Shown: piece by piece, positions 57,326-64,000 of the stretch
How positions within the stretch are numbered: the stretch's first letter is position 1
Layout: every line of letters starts with the position of its first letter
From: Comamonas sp. lk
Lineage (GTDB): Bacteria; Pseudomonadota; Gammaproteobacteria; Burkholderiales; Burkholderiaceae_C
DNA: 64,000 bases
Assembly (NCBI GenBank): GCA_945869165.1
Contig: CAMBNY010000004.1
Span: 16,929-80,928, forward strand
Direction: 5' to 3'
Translations under genes and position numbers: made by a program
Notes under the pieces: model-generated
Told to the model about the DNA's origin: nothing
What the model saw: the letters and a program-made list of their open reading frames with translations, nothing else
Databases searched by the model: none

Positions 57326-58492
57326 ATGACGGCTGGCCTATTTTCATTTTTACCCATGGACCGGGTGCACTTTGGCACGGCCGCGGCCACGGCATTGCAA
57401 CAAGAAGTAGAGCAGCGCGGTGCGCAGCGTGTATTTGTGGTCACGGGCCGCACCCTCCATGAAAAGACGGATTTAGTTCGCACGGCTACGGCAGGTATCA
57501 AGAAGCAAATGGTCGGCACTTTTGACGCTTGCGTGGAGCACACGCCTTTTAGCACCGTCATCGCGCTAGCCCAAGCCTTGCGCTCGGCAAATGCCGACTT
57601 GATTGTGAGCATAGGGGGCGGCACCGTCATTGATACGGTAAAAATCGCGCTGGTTTGCTTGGCTGAGAATGTCCAAACGATCGAACAACTGGGTGATTGG
57701 CATATGGCCATCAACCCCGATGGCAGTGTGCGTGTGCCCGTTGTCAGGGAACCGCCGTGCCGCCAAATCACGATTCCCACGACGCTTTCAGGCGCGGAAT
57801 TTAGTGACTTAGCCGGAGGCACGAACACCAGCACCGGAATCAAACATGGCTTCACTGGGCGCTTTATTGGCTCTGCCAGCGTTATCTTGGATCCCGCTAT
57901 GACCGTGGCTACGCCCGATGCCTTATGGCTCTCCACCGGGGTACGCGCTATCGACCATGCGGTTGAAGCGCTGTGCGCGGTGAACGCGCAGGCTTTCACA
58001 GATGCCTTGGCCATTAGGGCATTGGGCCTTATGCAAAGCGCCCTGCGCCGTTACATGGTCGACCCGCATGACCTAAAAGCCCGTTTGAATGGGCAAACCG
58101 CCTCATGGCTGGCTGCGACCAGCATTCGGCGCGTTCACTACGGTGCCAGCCATGGCCTGGGACATGCGCTGGGTGGTGATAGTGGTGTGCCGCATGGCAT
58201 CACGTCCTGCGTTCTGCTACCCACGGTGATGCGCTATAACCAAGACTATTGCGCCAAGCCCCTGCAAGAAATAGCAGCTGCATTAGGCGACCCTTCACGT
58301 TCTGCTGCAGACCAACTCCAAGACTTGATTGCAGAACTGAAGTTGCCCACGCGTATTTCCCAATTGAAGGTGGCGCATGAAAGATTGCCCATCATCGCCG
58401 AGAAAGGTTTGGGTAATCCCTTCGTACGCTCCAATCCAAGGCCTATCACTAAAGCGGCAGACAACCTCGAAATCCTTCAGGCCGCCTGGTAA
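57326..58492 (+). CDS. Iron-containing alcohol dehydrogenase (maleylacetate-reductase-like)
   Basis: LIVSIGGGTVIDTVKIA; IPTTLSGAEFS; AIDHAVEALCAVNA; GASHGLGHALGGDSGVPHGITSCVLLP. Confidence 0.88.
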   Translation: MTAGLFSFLPMDRVHFGTAAATALQQEVEQRGAQRVFVVTGRTLHEKTDLVRTATAGIKKQMVGTFDACVEHTPFSTVIALAQALRSANADLIVSIGGGTVIDTVKIALVCLAENVQTIEQLGDWHMAINPDGSVRVPVVREPPCRQITIPTTLSGAEFSDLAGGTNTSTGIKHGFTGRFIGSASVILDPAMTVATPDALWLSTGVRAIDHAVEALCAVNAQAFTDALAIRALGLMQSALRRYMVDPHDLKARLNGQTASWLAATSIRRVHYGASHGLGHALGGDSGVPHGITSCVLLPTVMRYNQDYCAKPLQEIAAALGDPSRSAADQLQDLIAELKLPTRISQLKVAHERLPIIAEKGLGNPFVRSNPRPITKAADNLEILQAAW

Positions 58493-58551
58493 GTTGGGGC
58501 CAATTAAGCATCAATCCAAAAAATTTCTCCGCCTACGCTCATCCAAAAGAT

Positions 58552-59817
58552 ATGAACACCCACCTCCAACCCACGCCCGTCCCACTGGATGCTATGGAAA
58601 GTGATCCTCGCCATATGGCTTGGATGGTAGGCACGCCACCTCCCCCGCAAAAGCGCGTACGATTTGATGACGGCAGCATGTTGCGATTTCCGCAAAACCG
58701 TTGGGCCAATAGCAATTACCGTAATTTGGTACCCACCAAGGTCATCTCGCGCGGCCCTGGCCCGGTGGTGACCCTAGAACGCGCCGACCGCCAGGATTTG
58801 GACGCGCTACAGTTCCAGCCCATCGGATCATCCACGCCGATGCGCTGGGACCAGTCGCTACTAACCAATTACACCGACGGTATCGTGGTACTTCATCGTG
58901 GCCGGATCGTCTACGAGCGCTACGCAGGCGCACTCAACGCAGACACGCCGCATATCGCCTTTTCAGTGACCAAGTCATTTATCGGTTGCATTGGCGCCTG
59001 CCTGGTCTACGAAGGCCTGATCGACGAAACAGCCATGGTCACCCACTACATACCTGAACTCGCTGGCAGTGGCTTTGCCGACGCGACGGTGCGCCAAGTA
59101 CTTGATATGACGACCGGCTTGGATTACAGCGAAGATTACACCGACTCCGAGGCAGGCATTTGGCATCACGCCCGGGCCGGAGGGTTGCTCTTTCGTCCCA
59201 CGGGTTATCAGGGTCCAGACAGTTTTTATGAATTCCTGCCAACCGTGAAAAAGCAAGGCGTTCACGGTGCGCATTTTTCCTACAAAACAATCAATACGGA
59301 TGTGCTGGGGTGGATCATTCAGCGTGTTACGGGGATGTCGCTAGCCGACAACCTATCGCAGCGTATCTGGTCACTGCTAGGGGCAGAACACGATGCCTAC
59401 ATTACGGTCGACTCGGCAGGTACTGAATTTGCGGGCGCCGGCCTGAACACCACGCTGCGCGACCTGGCGCGCTTTGGGGAGATGATGCGCAACGGCGGGC
59501 GGGCCCTAGGCCAAAAACTGCTGTACCCCGAAGTGGTTGCGGATATCTCCCGAGGCGCAAACCCGGCGCAATTTGTATCTGCGGGCTACCACACCCTGCC
59601 CGGCTGGAGCTACCGCAGCATGTGGTGGATCTCGCACAATCCACATGGCGCCTATATGGCTCGGGGCATTCACGGCCAGGCGCTGTACATCGATCCATTG
59701 GCAGAGATGGTGATTGCGCGCTACGGCTCACACCATATCGCCGGCAACCTAGGCATAGATCCGCACTCTATTCCTGCCTACCATGCGATGGCACTGCATT
59801 TAATGCAGTCCAACTGA
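58552..59817 (+). CDS. Class C beta-lactamase-fold serine hydrolase (NylB/EstB-like)
   Basis: SVTKSFIGCIGACLVYEG (SxxK), MTTGLDYSEDYTDSEAGIW, HFSYKTINTDVLGWIIQRVTG. Confidence 0.88.
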   Translation: MNTHLQPTPVPLDAMESDPRHMAWMVGTPPPPQKRVRFDDGSMLRFPQNRWANSNYRNLVPTKVISRGPGPVVTLERADRQDLDALQFQPIGSSTPMRWDQSLLTNYTDGIVVLHRGRIVYERYAGALNADTPHIAFSVTKSFIGCIGACLVYEGLIDETAMVTHYIPELAGSGFADATVRQVLDMTTGLDYSEDYTDSEAGIWHHARAGGLLFRPTGYQGPDSFYEFLPTVKKQGVHGAHFSYKTINTDVLGWIIQRVTGMSLADNLSQRIWSLLGAEHDAYITVDSAGTEFAGAGLNTTLRDLARFGEMMRNGGRALGQKLLYPEVVADISRGANPAQFVSAGYHTLPGWSYRSMWWISHNPHGAYMARGIHGQALYIDPLAEMVIARYGSHHIAGNLGIDPHSIPAYHAMALHLMQSN

Positions 59818-59847
59818 AAGTACGCCGCATCATTGACAACACCCAGT

Positions 59848-60453
59848 ATGACCAACTTAAAAAATCTCCAGCTGATCCCCGCGCGCAAAGGCAGCGCTGC
59901 GCGTATGCGGTCGGGTCAAACACTCCAGGTGATCAATACCCATGGTTCACAGGTGGTGGATTTTTGGGCCTTCAACGAAGCAGACCTTGGCGAATGCATG
60001 TCCATGGAACATACCCGTGGCATGTTGTGCAGGATCACGCCTTTGGTTGGCGATAAGCTTTACACCAACAAGCGCCGCGTCATTCTTTCCATGGTCGAAG
60101 ATACCTCGCCAGGCATTCACGACACCTTGATCGCATCTTGCGACCGCTACCGCTACGAGCAACTCGGCGCAATAGGTTTTCATGACAACTGCACAGACAA
60201 TTTAGGACATGCTCTTGCCGCCATCGGATTGCAACGCATCGTCCATCCGGCGCCATTCAATTTATTCATGAACATACCGGTCAAAAATGGTATTGAACTA
60301 TCTTTTGAAGCACCATTGGGAAAAATCGGCGACAGCGTCAGTTTTCGTGCGGAGATGGACTGCGTCGTGGCCTTCTCCGCCTGCCCGCAAGACATGCTGC
60401 CCATCAATGGTGCCGACTGCATCATTCACGATGCGCACTACCTGATCTCGTAA
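59848..60453 (+). CDS. Urea carboxylase-associated (DUF1989) family protein
   Basis: GQTLQVINTHGSQVVDFWAFN...SMEHTRGML...GFHDNCTDNL...FNLFMNIPV...VVAFSACPQDMLPINGADC. Confidence 0.85.
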   Translation: MTNLKNLQLIPARKGSAARMRSGQTLQVINTHGSQVVDFWAFNEADLGECMSMEHTRGMLCRITPLVGDKLYTNKRRVILSMVEDTSPGIHDTLIASCDRYRYEQLGAIGFHDNCTDNLGHALAAIGLQRIVHPAPFNLFMNIPVKNGIELSFEAPLGKIGDSVSFRAEMDCVVAFSACPQDMLPINGADCIIHDAHYLIS

Positions 60454-60482
60454 GTAAGCAAAGTGCGCAAGGCCTGAAACCG

Positions 60483-60572
60483 CTAAATGTCGCCAATCAA
60501 TACGGTGTAAACGAAGATCAGGCAAACCACTACAAACCAGAACGCCAATATGGCAAAAACTGTGTTTTTCAT
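60483..60572 (-). CDS. 29-aa single-TM microprotein
   Basis: Manual translation MKNTVFAILAFWFVVVCLIFVYTVLIGDI*. Confidence 0.35.
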   Translation of the reverse strand: MKNTVFAILAFWFVVVCLIFVYTVLIGDI

Positions 60573-60721
60573 GGTGGCGAACTCCGAAGTTTCAGCGGCA
60601 GGAGAATCTATCAGCCGCGAGAATAGCACTTAAATCAGCCGGTACAAGCACTACCCGGTCTAGTGGCATTACCGTCAGTACCTAGACTCGCGATCCACCG
60701 TAGGCCCGCGCAATTGCTTAT

Positions 60722-62176
60722 TCAGTTATACCCAGGCGGCGCTAGAAAGGCGGCAAATTCTTTTTCTAATCGCTTGGCCATATCGATACACAAGAGATCG
60801 CCATACTGCGGTCCGATGATTTGTACGCCACTAGGCAACCCTGTTTCGGTCAGGCCCGCAGGCGCGATGGTAGATGGCAGATAAGCCATCCCCGAATAAC
60901 CGGCCCAGAACAATTGCGTGGTCGTTGGCTGGGCTTGGCCATTGACATCTAGCATGCGCTCCCAGCGCTCGCCCTTCTGGTTGTGCGGGAATGCGACCGT
61001 GGCCGCAGTCGGACACAGCAAGAAATCGTAGTCCTTGAAGAAAGCCTCCCACTGCAATTGCATGCGATAACGCTGCTCGTGCAAGAGCAGCCATTCGTAA
61101 TGCGACAACGCACAACCGCGCAACATCCAGGCTTCGTAATCGTCGCGCTTAGGGCCTAAGGCCGCGGCGCGGTCCTGTACGCCGCGAAACTGCGTTAGCG
61201 ACAGATTGCGTGCAGTCGCAGCGCGTAACAGCAGAATAAAAGTCTTGTGTGCTTCGTGCAGGTCGATGTCTGGCCTCGCGCTATCGCTCACTTTGGCGCC
61301 TGCCTTACCCAGAAAATCCGCCACAGCTTGAATGCGGTTTTGTACCGCCGTGTCCACCGGCGCGGTGGCTGCAGTTTTGAGCACCGCGACCCTGAATTCT
61401 TTCCAGTGTTTCTTTACGGGTTTTTTGAGTCGAACACGCCAGCCACGCGCATACACATCGTCGCCGCCGGCCATGACGCCCAGCCCTATCTCCAGATCGC
61501 GCGCACTGCGTGCCAGCGGACCGGCGACACAAAGGTCATCCGGCGACAAAAACGCAGGCAACGCATGGCCTTCCATAGAGCACAACCCGAAAGTGGGTTT
61601 GTGGCCGTACACGCCGCAGTAATGCGCCGGATCGCGGATGGACGCACCAATGTCGCTCCCCGTATCGAGTGCGGTCAAACCAGCGGCCAAGGCTGCCGCC
61701 GAACCGCCCGAAGAACCGCCAGGTACCTTTGATGGGTCCCAAGGATTGTTGGTGGTGCCGTAGACTGGATTGAAAGTCTGCCAATCGGCCAGCATGGTTG
61801 GCACATTGGTCTTGCCAAAGATGATGGCACCGGCGGCGCGGTAGCGTTTCACGGCATCCGCGTCGGCGGCGGGCATGTACTGCTTCATATCCGCCCTGCC
61901 CCATGTGCTGGGTAAGCCGCTCATGTCGAACGACTCCTTGATGGTCATGGGTATACCGTGTAAGGGGCCACTACTTTCGCCGCGCAAAGTCATGCGGTCG
62001 GCGGCACGCGCCCGCTTTTTAGCACGCTCAATGTCCAGCACGACGATGGCGTTGAGCGCCGGGTTAAAGCGCTCGACCCGTTGGAGGTACGCCTTGAGCA
62101 ACTCCAGGCTGCCAATTTTTTGCTGACGGATGGCAGCGGCCAATTTGTGCGCCGGTACGAAAGGATTAAAGCTCAT
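60722..62176 (-). CDS. Amidase-signature family protein
   Basis: GPLHGIPMTIKESFDMSGLPSTWG; KVPGGSSGGSAAALAAGLTALDTGSDIGASIRDPAHYCGVYGHKPT. Confidence 0.92.
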   Translation of the reverse strand: MSFNPFVPAHKLAAAIRQQKIGSLELLKAYLQRVERFNPALNAIVVLDIERAKKRARAADRMTLRGESSGPLHGIPMTIKESFDMSGLPSTWGRADMKQYMPAADADAVKRYRAAGAIIFGKTNVPTMLADWQTFNPVYGTTNNPWDPSKVPGGSSGGSAAALAAGLTALDTGSDIGASIRDPAHYCGVYGHKPTFGLCSMEGHALPAFLSPDDLCVAGPLARSARDLEIGLGVMAGGDDVYARGWRVRLKKPVKKHWKEFRVAVLKTAATAPVDTAVQNRIQAVADFLGKAGAKVSDSARPDIDLHEAHKTFILLLRAATARNLSLTQFRGVQDRAAALGPKRDDYEAWMLRGCALSHYEWLLLHEQRYRMQLQWEAFFKDYDFLLCPTAATVAFPHNQKGERWERMLDVNGQAQPTTTQLFWAGYSGMAYLPSTIAPAGLTETGLPSGVQIIGPQYGDLLCIDMAKRLEKEFAAFLAPPGYN

Positions 62177-62190
62177 GGGGTTAGCCTTTT

Positions 62191-62457
62191 CTAAAATTTG
62201 ACCGTTGCCCAGGTTTTGACCTGCGGCGGAGCTTTTAAACCACCGGGGTAGAAACGGTTGTGTGTCGGCGAAATGATGAGTTCATTTATGCAAGCGCGGG
62301 CTGGCATTTGCGCCAGCGCAGCGGCGTTGGTGGTGGCGTTGCGCCCGCTAATAACGACGTGCGCCCCGGCTCTGACCAGTTCAATGGCTCCGGCCAAACC
62401 GATACCGCTGCCGCCGCCCGTGATCCAGGCCACCCGGCCTTGGAGTGAGTCTTTCAT
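62191..62457 (-). pseudogene. Short-chain dehydrogenase remnant with internal deletion
   Basis: N-terminal GRVAWITGGGSGIGLAGAIELVRAGAHVVISGRN joined directly to C-terminal-like RACINELIISPTHNRFYPGG; 88 aa instead of about 250. Confidence 0.75.
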
Positions 62458-62572
62458 GTCTGCCTCCTGCTTATTGATTGCCAAGCCTACTACTCAATTG
62501 ATAACTTGAGACGATCCTGCGGCAAACGCTTCTGGATCTAGATGACACGGCGATTCAGGCCGTCGACCGCTA

Positions 62573-62613
62573 AGGTGAAAAAAGAAAAGCCGCCGAAGTT
62601 TATCCGGCGGCTT
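62573..62613 (-). terminator. Rho-independent terminator for the minus-strand liv-type operon
   Basis: Perfect 9-bp stem aagccgccg...cggcggctt (62587-62613), followed on the minus strand by ttttctttttt. Confidence 0.85.
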
Positions 62614-62648
62614 ATCAGTTTAGTATTGGAAAATTGCTTGCAATCGGT

Positions 62649-63857
62649 TTACTTAGGACCAAAAATTTCACCAAACAGTTCCCATGACTTGCCATTCCAT
62701 TTCATCAGCTGTTTGTTCTCAATAGGATAAAAGTCGGTCGGCGATGTATTGAACTTAACACCCGGCAAGAGCATGTCGTTTTCCATATTCTTCAAGTTAG
62801 CGGCTTGCTTCATAATATTTGCCCGGGTCAATTCGTTTCCGGCTTGCCGTATCACCTGCGCCGTAGCCGCGGCATGAATATAGCCGGACGTATAAAAGCC
62901 TTCCTTAATATCGGCACCAGGCATGTTTTTCTCAAACCATGCCTTGTAGGCTAGGTAGCCCTTGTCGTTTGCCCACATGGGATCAGCCGGGTCTTTGAAG
63001 TAGTTGGACGAAATCACACCAACCCCATTCTCCGCACCGGCAGGAATCATCACAGAGGTCACCGACGCAGAAACTGAGTTCAGATAATGCACTGGCTTCC
63101 AGCCCAGCTCTGCTGCCTTTTTAATCGCCTGCGCGGCAAATTTCGGCGTGGTGACGTTAAAGAAAATATTAGCACCGGAAGACTTCAGACTGACCATCTG
63201 GTTGTCCATAGTTGGGTCGCTAGTCTCATAACTAGCGCGGGCAATAATCATGCCTTTTTTATCACCTAGTCCGTCCTCCATACCCTTGACATAGTCTTTT
63301 CCATAGTCATCATTTTGGAAAAGGATCGCAATTTTTCCGTTTGGATAATTTTTAAGAATATGCGCTGCATAAATTTTCCCCTCCGATTGGTAGTTGGGCT
63401 GCAGTCCCATAGTCCAGGGGTAGTTGGCAGGGTCGCCCCATTTCGTTGCCCCCGTATTCACAAAAAGGTGGGGGACTTTTTTCTTATTCATGTACTCATG
63501 GATTGCGCTATTCGGAGGCGTGCCCAAAGTCGCCGTAAGGAATAAGACCTCCTCCTGTTCCACCAGTTTGCGGGCCTGCTCTACCGTTTTAGGTGGTGAA
63601 TAGTTGTCATCCAAGGAAATGAAATTGATTTTTCGACCGTTGATTCCACCTTGATCATTGATGGATTTGAAATACGCACTAATGGCCGTTCCGATCAGGC
63701 CGTACGCAGAAGCCGGGCCCGAATAAGGCACCATGTTTCCCACCTTAACCTCTTTGTCGCTGGCACCGGAATCATAGGTGCCGGCGGCCCATGATGAGGC
63801 CCCTGCGATCAGTGATAAGCCTATCGCAATACTTAATTTCTTGAAACTTTTCTTCAT
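62649..63857 (-). CDS. Branched-chain amino acid-type ABC transporter substrate-binding protein
   Basis: Signal peptide MKKSFKKLSIAIGLSLIAGASSWA; EVKVGNMVPYSGPASAYGLIGTAISAYFKSINDQGGINGRKINFISLDDNYSPPKTVEQARKLVEQEEVLFL. Confidence 0.92.
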   Translation of the reverse strand: MKKSFKKLSIAIGLSLIAGASSWAAGTYDSGASDKEVKVGNMVPYSGPASAYGLIGTAISAYFKSINDQGGINGRKINFISLDDNYSPPKTVEQARKLVEQEEVLFLTATLGTPPNSAIHEYMNKKKVPHLFVNTGATKWGDPANYPWTMGLQPNYQSEGKIYAAHILKNYPNGKIAILFQNDDYGKDYVKGMEDGLGDKKGMIIARASYETSDPTMDNQMVSLKSSGANIFFNVTTPKFAAQAIKKAAELGWKPVHYLNSVSASVTSVMIPAGAENGVGVISSNYFKDPADPMWANDKGYLAYKAWFEKNMPGADIKEGFYTSGYIHAAATAQVIRQAGNELTRANIMKQAANLKNMENDMLLPGVKFNTSPTDFYPIENKQLMKWNGKSWELFGEIFGPK

Positions 63858-64000
63858 TTTGCGTCTCCTGGGTTGAGTTTTTTTAGAGCACCCATTACGC
63901 CGCCGGGAGCGACATAGATCAGTGCAATCAGAATTGCACCATAGACTGCCCATGGTGCAGATTTCGAAATTTCATCGGCGATATTTGGGACAAATTGGAT
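63854..64000 (-). CDS. ABC transporter permease C-terminus (LivM/LivH-like), truncated by window edge
   Basis: Manual translation ...IQFVPNIADEISKSAPWAVYGAILIALIYVAPGGVMGALKKLNPGDAK*; stop overlaps the SBP start. Confidence 0.7.
   Translation of the reverse strand: MQFVPNIADEISKSAPWAVYGAILIALIYVAPGGVMGALKKLNPGDAK

Noticed and set aside
1-64000. CRISPR arrays, rRNA, tRNA or prophage modules
   Set aside because: No spaced direct repeats, rRNA/tRNA-like sequence or phage structural gene runs were recognised when reading the window; a dedicated scan (tRNAscan-SE, CRISPRCasFinder) was not possible.

Overview
The window looks like a Burkholderiales-type (probably Comamonadaceae) chromosomal segment; this is inferred from gene content, and no rRNA, tRNA or CRISPR array was seen. 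Main blocks from left to right: (1) 0.6-13.4 kb, a complete N-methylglutamate (NMG) pathway locus: APC permease with three small membrane ORFs, XRE-cupin regulator, SoxBDAG-like mgdABCD, gmaS and mgsABC. (2) 13.8-25.4 kb, a minus-strand exported 'protease/lipoprotein' cluster: TPR-trypsin-like protease, small secreted protein, LPP20-like lipoprotein, CsgG/DUF799-like TPR lipoprotein, DUF4384-like protein, FGE-sulfatase-fold protein, MORN-caspase, lipoprotein-caspase and a secreted/OMP-like protein. It borders a patch of decayed transposase fragments. This is my main candidate for an undescribed system. (3) 26.7-36.8 kb, secreted proteins, pbpC and a giant alpha-2-macroglobulin. (4) 38.5-47.8 kb, a light/photolyase-type island: MerR, Rrf2, DCC, HNH, DUF2805, photolyase, SDR, DUF2256, FeS-type photolyase, SOUL and BPL_N. 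It contains a short duplicated peptide motif, found both as an Rrf2 C-terminal tail and as a stand-alone micro-ORF. (5) 48.0-57.1 kb, panE - APH-type kinase - divergent enolase - CbpA/CbpM - tandem ArsA/Get3-like ATPase - P-type ATPase. (6) 57.3-64 kb, Fe-ADH, NylB-like hydrolase, DUF1989, amidase, a decayed SDR and a liv-type ABC transporter. All family calls come from reading motifs by eye; no database search was run.
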